Source of the DNA: Calvatia gigantea
Lineage: Eukaryota > Basidiomycota > Agaricomycetes > Agaricales > Lycoperdaceae
Assembly: GCA_025093985.1 (NCBI GenBank)
Contig: JACAAK010000009.1
Location: 1,860,001 to 1,924,000, forward strand
DNA length: 64,000 nucleotides
Direction of reading: 5' to 3'
The notes under the pieces were generated by a model. The model was not told the DNA's origin. It saw only the letters and a list, made by a program, of their open reading frames with translations, and made no database searches. Shown piece by piece: positions 36,920 to 49,286 of the stretch. The position numbers were made by a program, and so were the translations under genes. The stretch's first letter is position 1. Every line of letters begins with the position of its first letter.

Positions 36920-38142
36920 CTACTGAATTAAAATCATCCAGGCGAGTATGAAATAGAACAATCTGGACGGGGAGAGAGTCAGCTTCAGGTATATTCAAAG
37001 GACTGGGGAGGACGTACAGCAGAGGGTATACAGCGAGGAGGATGCGTTGCTGCTCGATTCTGGTTCCATCCAAGAAGTTGACGGACGCTAGATGCAGTAT
37101 TAGCAACCATAAAGACTTTGGATACCTGTCCCAAGAGCCAAACATACCCCAGATGCACCATGCCCAGGCCAGTAGAGTAATAGGGGCTCTGATCCAGATG
37201 ACACGTACGAAGCAGGCAATCAACGCTGCAATGTCTAGAGGTGCAATGCAGTAACCAAGGACGCATAAACCCTGGAAAAACGATCTATATGGAGTATGAG
37301 TTTCCTGCAAGTTCACACAAATTTATGTTTTTACACTCTGCCTCCAAGTAACTGGCAAATTGTAAGTAACCATCTAGCTACAAGCATGAAAATATCTACC
37401 TTGGCTTGAATTGTAACTGCTAGAGCGCCGAGGGAACAGATAACAATAACGCTGGTAAACACGCCTAGTGACTGCTCTGATGGGGCCTGCGAATGTCAAA
37501 TGAGAAAACGTCATGTAAAACACAGGTAGTTTAATCACATTAATACTCAGCATGATACCAAGGCATAGGCAAAGCAGTAATGGACCCCAGAGGTCCCAAT
37601 CCCTGAAACAAATGAGACTCCATCCAAAGTCAAACCCGGAGTCGGCGTACCTCAACACTTCTCGACCACTGGACTTCCTGGGGTATAGCACTTGAATAAG
37701 CTTCATGTATATTGACAGCAGGTCGCGTGCCTAATCCGAACACACTCAGCTGAGTTGTTTGGATTCCAGAAACAAAGCTCGTACAATGGTAGTTGTCACT
37801 GGTTCATCCAAAGTATCAACATTTGTATACCTGTGGGAGTGTAAGGACTCGCGGTACAGGTTAAAGGAGGGTGAGGACGCACCTTGTCTCTACTCGTAGA
37901 CCACCCACGGTTTGTCTTGAGGATGTATGCTGCGCGTTCGCACTCGAGCTTCCGATGTTGCCACTTAAACCCGCGCTAGCGGACTGAATGTTCCCACTTG
38001 GGGGAGCGAGTTGTTCGGGCTCTCGAGCTTTTGACTTTCCTTTGCTTGCATTCTGTGGTGCCTGTGCCAGAGTCGGGTGCGAGAACCCTGGAATGTCATC
38101 CTCATCAAAGTCGTCATCATCGTCTGGGGGACGTGTTAACAT
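36920..38142 (-). CDS. YIP4: YIP1-family Golgi membrane protein (Yip4/YIPF6)
   Basis: A five-helix Golgi/ER membrane protein of the YIP1 family that associates with Rab GTPases. The N-terminal cytosolic part is acidic (PPDDDDDFDEDDIPGF). The conserved TLDEPVTTTIARDLLSIYMK, VLYPRKSSGREVLRDWDLWG and LAPSEQSLGVFTSVIVICSL segments follow, then LLGGRVSFFQGLCVLGYC, WASVNFLDGTRIEQQRILLA and the C-terminal FYFILAWMILIQ. This order is diagnostic of YIPF6/Yip4. I joined about eight exons by phase. The start is uncertain: the ATG at 38142 is used here, but in-frame residues (NSSKPVGFSVTGNEL) continue upstream after a possible acceptor near 38194, so an earlier exon may exist. Confidence 0.9.
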
Positions 38143-38436
38143 GAGTTCGTTCCCAGTAACCGAAAAGCCTACCGGCTTGGATGAATTGTGAATGCGCTGA
38201 AGTCAACGGGGTTGTTGAGGAGTCCATGTAGCCTGGTATGTTTTAGAGATCAATCTAATGTGCTGGCCTTTGCCACGCTCACCCTCGGTTACGTTAGTAT
38301 CGCCTGTTGTCACATTGGGTCACGCGAATTGGGAGTAACGTTACTGCTTGATTAGGAAGTCTGACGCGTCCTCTCAATATCGTAATTATCCCCCTCCACT
38401 TCCACCTACACTTCCGTTGCACTTCCACAAAGAAAA
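38143..38436. promoter_or_regulatory. Shared promoter of YIP4 and RPT2, with PACE-like site
   Basis: A 294-base gap between head-to-head genes. TTTGCCACG at 38269-38277 matches eight of nine positions of the proteasome element (GGTGGCAAA, reverse strand TTTGCCACC) known from ascomycete yeasts. Whether basidiomycetes use that element is not established, so the match is suggestive only. Confidence 0.3.
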
Positions 38437-40063
<1,627 letters not shown>

Positions 40064-40767
40064 GCTGGCTGTTGGTATTTCTTCACCGTGTACTACGTAT
40101 CCATTTTCCTGTTGTCTACACCCGATGCAACATAGTCTACATTTCACGTTAATCCCTCAGCTTAATCCCATGTGTATTGACGTGAGCCGATGATCTAGAG
40201 GGACATCATGTCAATACTGGCTACATGGTCTTCACATTGGTAAGCGACGGTCTTATTCATTGTCCATTAACAAAGGATCTCCTCCCATTTTATCATGGTA
40301 CTCCTAACTCCTTAGAATAGTATCATGAATCGTTTTGCCGGACAGAAAATAAAGGAGAGTTTCAAGTTTAGGGGTTCAAACCAGCTCAGCTCTGAGCTGT
40401 TAGTATCCTCATTGCTTCTCCAAAGGGGGGAAGCCTAACCGCACTGCCAGACTTGAATGACAAACTTAGACACATAACAACGCTCAGACGCATAGGATGC
40501 TAGCTGCCGCCACGGGAGCTGTGCAGTGCCGGTGACATCGACAGGCCGTACGCTATCAGCGAGGACGACGCGTATTTTCGGATGTACAAGTGCGAGAAGG
40601 GCGGGGCATAGGAAGGGAAATTAGGTGGAGACTGGCGAGAGGGGGTCGAGTTCAGAAAAGAGAAGTCAGCACCTCCTGGAGGTGACGCTGAGGTCAGAGC
40701 AACCAAATGAATAACCCCATAACTACAACAGGCATCAAGGAAAATCTATACCGAAGATACACACCCT
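40064..40767. other. Intergenic between convergent RPT2 and IWS1
   Basis: About 700 bases between two gene 3' ends. No gene, repeat or RNA is seen. Confidence 0.5.
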
Positions 40768-42107
40768 TCACTTGAGATTCACCTTCCTTGTGAGGGACCT
40801 CAGCCTTTCCGCATTCTTCCTCCTCCTCTCAATATCCACGTCCACGCTCATATTAGTTCTCGAGATGCCGACACTGGGTCTCGGGGCAATGTTATAGGTG
40901 CCCAACTGACTTTGGGGAATCATAACCGCGTTCTTCCTGACACGGTTCTTATCCTCCTCTCTTGCCCTTGCCAAGATAGCATTTAGCCTCTCTCTCTGAT
41001 TAGAATCGTCGGCAATGGCAGCAACAGGTACGACGCGATCTCTATACGACTGCAGATCGCTTAATGATAGGGCGAGACCAGGCCGATACCAATTCGTCCG
41101 CAATGCGAGCGATATCTGGGGTGGCGCGTTTGCATTTTGTGTAAAAGAGAACAATACGGCCTAGCCCGGATTCTTTGAGTACGGCCGTGTCAATGAATTC
41201 CATCTTGCGGATACAGGAGAAGAGTTCGCGTTGGATGTTGAGAGCAGGAAGGGATCTGTCTGGGAGGGGTTCGAGCCAGCGCTTGACAGCTTCTAGGAGA
41301 TTGTTGTCAATCATAGATTGTGCTAGAGACGCCCTATATATCAGAAGCGCGTCAATACAGGAATTCTGAATGTAACCGAGAATGGAAGGGGAATAACCGT
41401 GAGGAATTGGAAGTGATGGGGATACTCACTTTCGGAGTGTATCCATTGCTTCGGGCAACAAGCGCAGTTTGGAAGTTGCGGGCATCTTCTCGCTGTTAGC
41501 ACGGATATCCTCGTCTGCTGCGTGCAACATGGCTTCGCGGAGACGGGCGACCTCGTCATCAGCAAAACTATCCAGAACCTCGTCATTGGTTTTTTTCTTG
41601 CGTTGACGCGAAGCCTTTTTGGGTTTCAAAATTGCCTCAATTTGCATATCGAGGCGTAACCTTGATGCTACATGGACAGGTGAGGGCTTGGCGCTTAAAA
41701 ATGATACATTGAAGGCGAACCTTGCTCTGGGGGCAAGTCGTTGGGGTCTATGTCGACAGGAGCCTTTCGTTTTCTCTTGCGCTGGGCCGGCCTCTCCTCG
41801 CCATCATCTGTGGCACGCTTCTTCCTGCCTGGAGTCCGCTTTTTGGCCTTGCCTATGATACGCTTTTCTTGGACATAGTCATCCTCTGAATCTGCACCAG
41901 AGGACTCTGCTGGCTCTTGCTGTGGCGACTTTGGTGACTGTGCCTGCGGCTGAGGCGGCGGCCGTTGGACCTGGAGCTCTGGAGGAATATGAGAGGCGGA
42001 ATCAGTAAAGGAAAAGAGGAAAACATACCCTCCTCATCGTCTGTTGAAAACTCAGAGTCCGAGCCTCCAAAAACCTCGCGCTCGAGATCACGGACCTGGG
42101 GTGCCAT
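40768..42107 (-). CDS. IWS1: Transcription elongation factor Iws1/Spn1
   Basis: Iws1/Spn1 binds Spt6 and RNA polymerase II in elongation and mRNA maturation. The acidic, Lys-rich N-terminus starts [20 protein letters not shown]. The structured TFIIS-N/LW-like core includes [48 protein letters not shown] and [10 protein letters not shown]. Downstream are SYRDR and a C-terminal basic helix. Between KRSA and SYRDR the frame is off by one: the base at 41050 is extra relative to the conserved KRSASYRDR, and no intron fits. This is either an assembly indel or a true lesion. The rest is conserved, so I favour an assembly error. The gene starts 181 bases from the divergent F-box-like gene. Confidence 0.88.
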
Positions 42108-42288
42108 GGCAGTGGAGAAGAAGGGAAGTTTGTAATTCGCACGGGGGTAATGCACGTGGGATGATGTGATCGGAGAAGCAGGGCGGAGCGGAAACTGGAG
42201 TGGTTTGCAATTACAAGACGGGCCTTTGACGGAAACTGACAGTTCGTCTCCTGAATCCACAACCAACCCAGTCCATGTCCTGGCAGAT

Positions 42289-44414
42289 ATGCCACCCCGT
42301 GACTCACAACCGTCCCCCATAAAGCCAGGATGTCTTCAACACTCTACACCGCCATCCTCGTTTCGCCCTTTGTCGGCCATGGGCTTATCACACCGTCCTT
42401 TGCCCTCCTTGAAGTCTCGCCCCACCCCAATAAATTCTCGCTTTTTGACCGCACTTAACTTCACACCAATTCTCGCTGCCTTAGTCGCGTGTCTAGAATG
42501 GCCGGACGTCCTCTCTCTTCTCAACACCTGCAAGGACAGTCGCAAGGTCTTCCGCAGCCAGGTCCTCCGGGATACCATCCTCTCTCGCTTCGTGCCTGGA
42601 TACGCCGAAGCGCTTCGTCATCGCAACCTTAACAACTACCACGACATCTCCGTCTCTATCCACGACCTCGATCTTCTTTGTATGACCTTTTTTTGTCCTC
42701 AATGCCCCGTCATATTAACACATCTTTTTTTTTCCTGCCAGTGATCTCGCAGCGTTTACCCCTGCACCGTTACCCGACACATGCACTCCGAATGTTAACG
42801 GCATTATATCCCACGCTAGAAGACGATTACATCACTGCTAAGCTCATCGCCTTGTCCTTGGCTCATTCTCGCTTTGTATTGCTCCTCCAGGCTATTGTTC
42901 ACAGTTCCACCTCTCCCGTTCCCCCAGAGCCCGATGATGCATACCCTAAGTCCCACCGGGCCGCTTCCTCCACAAAACGGAATGGCCGCCACCTTACGTT
43001 TCCCGCCCCCTTGTCCTATCTCAAGCAACAACAGCAGCTGACTCAACCGCAGCTGCAACCACCGCCCCGTGCGCTGTCTAAGCGCCCCAAACACCATTCG
43101 CTACCAGTCAGCTCGACATCAGCTGATCCTCCCCTGGGCCTCGCATCTACCGTCCGACCATCCGCAGACAGTTTGTCTTCCATGATCTCTATAAATAACA
43201 ACAAAGATCAATCCAACAAACATGAAGCATCAAAAAAAGCTCATAGGCGCTCCATCTTCAAGCAAACTCCTGTCATTCCGCCCCCACCGGAGGAACCCCG
43301 CGCGCTTAGGTTCTATTCTGGCTCCTGGCGCAGGAGTAGTTGGTTCGCCACCAACAACCCTCACCAACTCAACGCAGACAATTCCGTGCCGTTATCATTT
43401 TCTAATGCATTTGAACTCAAGATGCCGAAACGGCGTTTCGCCTCCGCAGACAGGCCGGGATCCAGTGACTCATCTATTTCAAGTAGTCCAATGACATCCC
43501 CATCCCCTCTGCCACGAACCGGCGAGAGTAGCACTGGCAGTAGCTCACCATCAACACCGCCTCCCACTGTCAGGGTCTCATCCTCGCCGTTACTCATTCG
43601 AACAGCATCCCCACATGACCTGATCTTAGCCACATCTCGCATTCGCGCACCAATTTTGCGCGTGTTCTTCCCCTGTACTAAAATGGAAACAAATTCAGAA
43701 AGTGTGCTGGCCTGCGAGAAGCATCTGGTCGACGCCGGCTTATGGGAGTATCTTAGTACCGGCGACATCGTGTGCAATCTAGGGTACATTCCGCCAACGC
43801 CGGACAGTCCTACTACAGATGGCGATGATGATAGCAATTCCGGTTCGTCCACGAGATTCGGATTCCGAGGTATCAACGGCAGCAACAGCAATGGCGACAA
43901 CTCCAGGAAATGGCTTTTGTTTAACGGAGAGTACCTCGTCCCGTACACCGTCCCGGGCCTTTTACCCATCAACAATCCCATCAACCTCCCATCACCTTTC
44001 TATTATGAGCATATCATGCCGATTGGCAGTAATGGGAATAACACCAACAATCCCCGGTTCGTGATTGGAAATTTCCCTCCCGTGAGAGACGAAATACCAC
44101 AGCTGGCTATGATGAATGTTTCTGGGAAAGTGAAGAGTACGAAATCGCCAAGTGGGTGGCTTGAAGTGAGGAAGTGGGTGTGGACTGCGAGAGTTGTCAG
44201 GTACCGGCCGGATGATATGACGCAAGCGCAGCTTTCTCCTGAAGAAGAGATGGGTCTGGGTTGGTCTGGAGAGTGGGTCCTTGAGGGGGATGGAACGAGC
44301 GAGGGACGCCAGATGTTGTTGGATATTTTGAATTATGGCATTGTCCCTGGTGGACCCAAGGAGTGGGAGTTGGTCAAAGATAGGAGTGGTGGGGGGAGAA
44401 TATGGCTGAGGTGA
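42289..44414 (+). CDS. F-box-like protein with conserved fungal C-terminal domain
   Basis: About 690 residues, function unknown. Near the N-terminus LAALVACLEWPDVLSLLNTC, followed by KDSRKVFRS, resembles an F-box, suggesting a substrate adaptor for an SCF ubiquitin ligase; this is an inference. A single intron (about 42679-42741, TTT-rich) joins HDLDLL to LISQRLPLHRYP. The middle is Ser/Pro/Gln-rich and low-complexity. The last 200 residues look folded and conserved, with LWEYLSTGDIVCNLGYIPP, FNGEYLVPYTVPGLLP, NPRFVIGNFPPV and WLEVRKWVWTARVVR. I place the start at the ATG at 42289; another in-frame ATG at 42379 is possible. Confidence 0.75.
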
Positions 44415-47344
44415 GCCGTTTCGGTTATCTGTCTGCCAACCTTGGTGGCGGTGCTCCTGTGCGTATTAAGGATGTTAACTTGACACCATAGATCAATTTG
44501 GCCGCCTCCTATGAACTCGTCATTTACCTCTGGCCTACTCTAATCAGTCAATTGGATCCTACAAGTACACCATTCCCTTGCCCCCGTTCTTCTCCACCGG
44601 ACAGCAACACCTATTAAGATTCGTTATACACAAGTCTCGGACTTTGGTAAAAATGTTTATTCACCCCACAATGCTCCGGGCGCACCATTCCTTGTTCATA
44701 TTACAATTTCTGTTTACTAATTTACAAATAGTACGAATAGTTTTGACTCCTGGTTTATGTAGTGAGTTGGCCGTGTTTGTGTCAACCCTGCTTGTAATAT
44801 ATGTACATGGAAATTACGTGGTGCAAAGAATGACAATAAGCGTGTGAAGCTACAGTATTATCACACTCAGAACGCATACTTAAAAGGCCTGTTTTGTCTT
44901 GCTCAAGATGGTTGCGGTGAAATGAGAGGACTGGTCCCCCAGCAGTCCTTCAAGCTGGAGCTGATCATATTTGCCAAATCCCTAACGGCCGCAGGAGGAG
45001 GGTTGGCGACCGCCATAGCGCCGACCCCCCCCCCTCCCTGCCTTTCTCGCGACTCGGTAAAAATCTGTCTTTGGTAGATACATTCCCCGCACATGACAGG
45101 AAAATGACCTGAGGTAGGGATCGAACACGAGGACCGACACTCTGGCTCTTCGCCCGTTCGCCTATGCGCCAGAAGTGTGCGGCCATCCTGACACGACCTT
45201 TGGGCACACCCGACAAGGAGCCGACTTGTGTTTACAATCTCTTAGTTGCCCACAGCGCCCGGCTTGTTTACATATTCATGCACAATGTGCTCCTTGATCA
45301 TCCGCACTTACTGGTGGGCCTGGTGAGACCGAGACGTTTGGTCTGCTTCGCAGCCCGGCGCTCGTACGACTCGGAGACCAAGCCCATGGACTCGACCTTA
45401 GTAGCCTCTTCCTCGCCCTTCTATTAACTATCTCGTTACCGACCATTTTAGTGTTTGAAGTAGTTGTAGTTGCTTCTCTGATCCTCCGACCCTCACCGAG
45501 GTTCTCTCGGCGTCTGGTGAGAAGCCACTCGTGGAAAAGGTTCTGTGCAGACCTCGTAACACCACCCTGGGCCTTGGCGCAGGGTTTGCCACTACTTTGC
45601 GGCAGAGGCAAGTTTATACATCCGACCGCGTAGGATCGTCGACACCGTTCTTGGGCACGAGATGAACAATCCAAGCGAGAGTCCTGCCACCTCTCTCCTT
45701 TTGAGCTTGACAAGCTGTCCGGCGGCAATGCCCGGGTAGGGAGGTCTCGTCTCTACACATATGGATGACTTGTATACTACGCAGACTTGAGTGTTTTAAC
45801 CATATTCAAAAGGCGGTCCCGATTGAACACGACAACCCCAGATCGTGTATTGCAGAATGGAATAGTACTTGCGACCTTGAGGTTCTGGTGGTGTTCAGCG
45901 GCGGTTGAGTATAACTTTGGTCACGACAGACCAGAACATAGAGTGGCTGAGCTGTGGGGGGGGGGGGGGCGGACTGGCTGACTTGGCCACATAATGAATC
46001 ATTGATTCGAAGAAGAAAAAAAGGCTAGAACATAAAGAAAGTTGAGATCACAGAACAAAGTTAGCTCCCCCCACCCTGGAGAAGGACTTAAGGGTCCTGG
46101 CGTTGATAACCGTGTCAGGGCAGCGGCGGGTCAAAGCATCGGGGCACTAATTGAGCATTTTCATAACAGGGGCTATTTGACTTGAGATAGGTCACCCAGT
46201 AGGTAGGCATCGAACTTGGACTGTCCATTGTGCGCAGCCCATAATTCTTCTACCTCGTTTTTAAACAAGTGCAACAACCAGGGGAACGTCTGGTTGGCGG
46301 GTCCTCACTGGTACAGAGTCGTTGAAAGACTTGTTGATGTTGCCGCACAGGAAACCATTGATGACATCCGTTCTTGACTGATGGGTAGGTGTAATGGCGT
46401 GAGCTACCTGTGACAAATCGTGCAAACATCCAATGCTGGGGTTAGCATAGCCGGAACTTGCAAAGCCCATGGTGCCTCTGGGTTTGTAGTGTGATTGAGT
46501 TACAGTGATGAATGGAAACGATGATTAATCAAGGATCCTTCTGCAGTAGCCTGGTTTCAACCTGTTGACGAATTACATGGTGACTTGACGTCTGTCGCGA
46601 TTCTAGAACGGGTGGAAACAAAAGATGAATGTACAAGTTTTTTCCAAATATCAAGCTGGAAAGAACCTGTTAAGTACTTGTCACAAGGTCAGCACACCGG
46701 TTGTGTGGGCCATCAGATCCGATGATTGGGTAACACGTTATTCGAAAAGGCCACGATGCAAAACACGTTGCCAAAGTTTTCCCGGACGAGAGATGGTGGA
46801 CCAGGGACGACAAATGGAAGACCCTCGGGAAGAAGATGTAAAGTCCGTTACGAAGGGCAAGAACATGAATGCTGTTCCCGTATGCGTCCTACGCTACGCC
46901 ACGGCTAAAGTGGATTCTATACATCCAAACAGGTGGCGGGAGGGGGGGAAAGCCCGAGCTGGCGGAGAATTGAAGATCTCAGATTTCAGGTGCACAATCT
47001 GATGATGAGAACGCAAAAGCGTAGTTCTGGATTTGGAAGATCCGGGGGCTGATCAGGGTCCGTCCCGATAAGGAAGATGTGCCCGGAAAGAGAACGTCGG
47101 AGTGTGAAAGCGGGGGGCTGTTTGGTTGCTTGTGTATATTTGGTGTTGCTTGTGTTGTTTGTAGGGCGGGAACTTTGGGGACGACTCTCTCTGCTTACCG
47201 CCTGCAACTGTGCGAAATCTGTTGGCCGCTGTCGTTGGCGTCGAACTCGCATCAGCTGCTCGTTGTGCAGGCCGTCTATCTCGCTCACTGCTTCCTTCAA
47301 TCTAGTCTTTCCCTGCCCCTCTTTCTACTTATTTCTCATTATCT
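44415..47344. other. Gene-poor stretch with SINE-like and G-run features
   Basis: About 2.9 kb with no supported gene. It holds two tRNA-like fragments (about 45099-45180 and 46185-46250), a 14-base G run (45956-45969) and one exon-like fragment on the minus strand (45312-45420). The last 100 bases are pyrimidine-rich and form the promoter of the next gene. Confidence 0.5.
45099..45180 (-). repeat. tRNA-derived (SINE-like) fragment
   Basis: On the minus strand there is a near-consensus box A (TGGCGCATAGG, 45161-45171) and a box B core (GTTCGATCC, 45118-45126) about 35 bases apart, the spacing of a Pol III promoter. The acceptor and T stems do not pair, so it is not a working tRNA. A second fragment near 46195-46215 shares TTCGATNCCTACCT, which suggests a dispersed family. 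Confidence 0.45.
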
Positions 47345-49286
47345 ATGCAGACTCGACGCGCCAACCCCGTCTCCCCTCTGGCCATCGTTCTCCCTCATCC
47401 TCACCCCCCCATGTCTCGCCGTACATCATCTCTCCTCTCTATCGGATCTGCTGCTTCGCCACGTACTCCTCGCAGTTGTGGATCTCCCACTTGTTCCTCC
47501 ATCTTCATCACTCCTGCTGCAAACAGAAAGAGCACAGATAGTTGGAATAGTTCAAATGGACCCGATGAGTTCGAATGGGAGTGGAAACCTGAACAAGTCC
47601 TCCTACTTTCCAGGGTGAGTGACGCGTATTTTTGGTATTGGGACCTCCTAGATCGACCCCCCGCCCTAGACTTTAGATGCTCTTCCTGCTCACTTGGTGA
47701 CTCCCTTTAACGGACCCATTCCACCTTCAAATCTTCTTGATAAAATTGCTCGGGGTGTTTCCCAAGCTAAGGGACCAATTGAGTGGCCGCATTCCCTTCG
47801 CGCAACGCGTGTCAAGCTCATTGAACTTTCTCGCCTTCGCGCCAAAGAACAAACCGTCGCGGAGAAAGAAGCCAAAGTCATCATAGAGGAGTTGGAAAGT
47901 GCGTTGGAGAACGAGACTAGCTCCGCTTATCGGGGTGGACAAGAGAAATCCCTTGGTATAACTGGCGTCAAGCGACCATTGTATCGTCAATCGAGTATGG
48001 ACTTTATGAACACTGTTGGAACAGACATAAAAAACAATGATCACCTCGCTCGGTGTGTGTTTCCTCACTCGATATCTGTATTAAATCTTACTCCCTTTTC
48101 GCATAGTCTTTCAAGCCGTTTACAACGCGCTGAGCGTCAAACTCTTCGCCACCCCTATCATCGCTCGAATTACGCCGCTCGTTGTAACTCCCCACCCCCC
48201 TCTGGCAACGTACCCTCTCTTACCAACCCTTCCACTCCAAGTTCATCTACATTGAATACGGTTTCATCGTTTTCCTCACAACCCCGGGTTCTCCGTCGAA
48301 CTATTTCATCCGTCTCTTCATCCTCACTGTCTATTTTGAGTAGTAGCAGTGATGGTATCCTTCCAAATCCCCGTGTTCAACACTTGATGCAGGACGATGA
48401 ATTTGCTCCAGTACCGCCGCCGAAAGACTTGCCGGCGGTAAGAAGGACGGGCGCCAAACGCGCACCATCCTTCGGTGCCCTCGCCCAAGAAACCAGGCGC
48501 GAATATCTCTCAAAGACTCCTGTAGAGGGTCGCCATACCCGAAAGACCTCTAGCCACTGTCCTTCGTCTGATGAAGAGGAAAAAATTCGTAATGTTCAAG
48601 CCAAGAAACTTAGGAAGCAATCCACAAGTTGTAACGCGAGGGCAACCCCGCCCCCAGACTCTCCTGCCCCCGCAACCCTCGGCTCTTCCCCAATCACTAC
48701 CAGAACTCGTACTTCCAAACTGAAGACTGGGCCAAGTGTTTTGGAGGCGAATCTCGAGAGCCCCAAGTTGTTCAAGAGCAAGCCAGAAACAAGATGTGAG
48801 AACAAGGACAGCATTTTGCGCAAGGAGAACTTGCAGTCTCTGGGTAAGAGCAGCCAGGCAAAGTTTTATGCAAAACCCCTTCCAATGCGTAATCCGAGCG
48901 TGTTCGGATCCGAATTGCCACAAACACACAATACGCTTTTATCCCCAGCTCCTGCTGCACCCCCCAGACCAACACATGGTCAACCCCCACCACCCACCAT
49001 GGGTGTATCCAAGACATTAACATCTGCCTTGAAGTCAGCCTTCAGCTCCTCGCCTACACCCGCCTCATCCGCTAGCAAGCCGGTAACGCTCAATCCTGAT
49101 ACAGGTGCCAGTCCAGCTCCTCAAAAGACCAAGCTTTTGCGGAAAGTTCGACGGCTCGCGCCTGCTCGGCGAATCTCCTTTGCTAGCCTTGCACCGCCAG
49201 GTGATGAGGCCGATGCTGATGGAGAGGGCGATGGCGATGAGAAGGGAGGGCGCATCGAACTTGGCAGCGCCTTCCAACTTCATTGA
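47345..49286 (+). CDS. Ser/Pro-rich protein of unknown function
   Basis: About 600 residues; not recognised. The ATG at 47345 opens MQTRRANPVSPLAIVLPHPH. An N-terminal region of about 150 residues looks ordered, with FEWEWKPEQVLLLSRTLDAL, PFNGPIPPSNLLDKIARG, EWPHSLRATRVKLIELSRLR and a helical KEKEAKVIIEELESALE-like stretch. The rest is low-complexity, rich in Ser, Pro and Thr, with basic patches (TKLLRKVRRLAPARR) near the C-terminus. One intron (about 47614-47672) must use the acceptor before ACTTTAGATGC. A second, in-frame intron is about 48055-48106. The disorder and basic patches suggest a nuclear or regulatory protein, but this is a guess. Confidence 0.7.
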
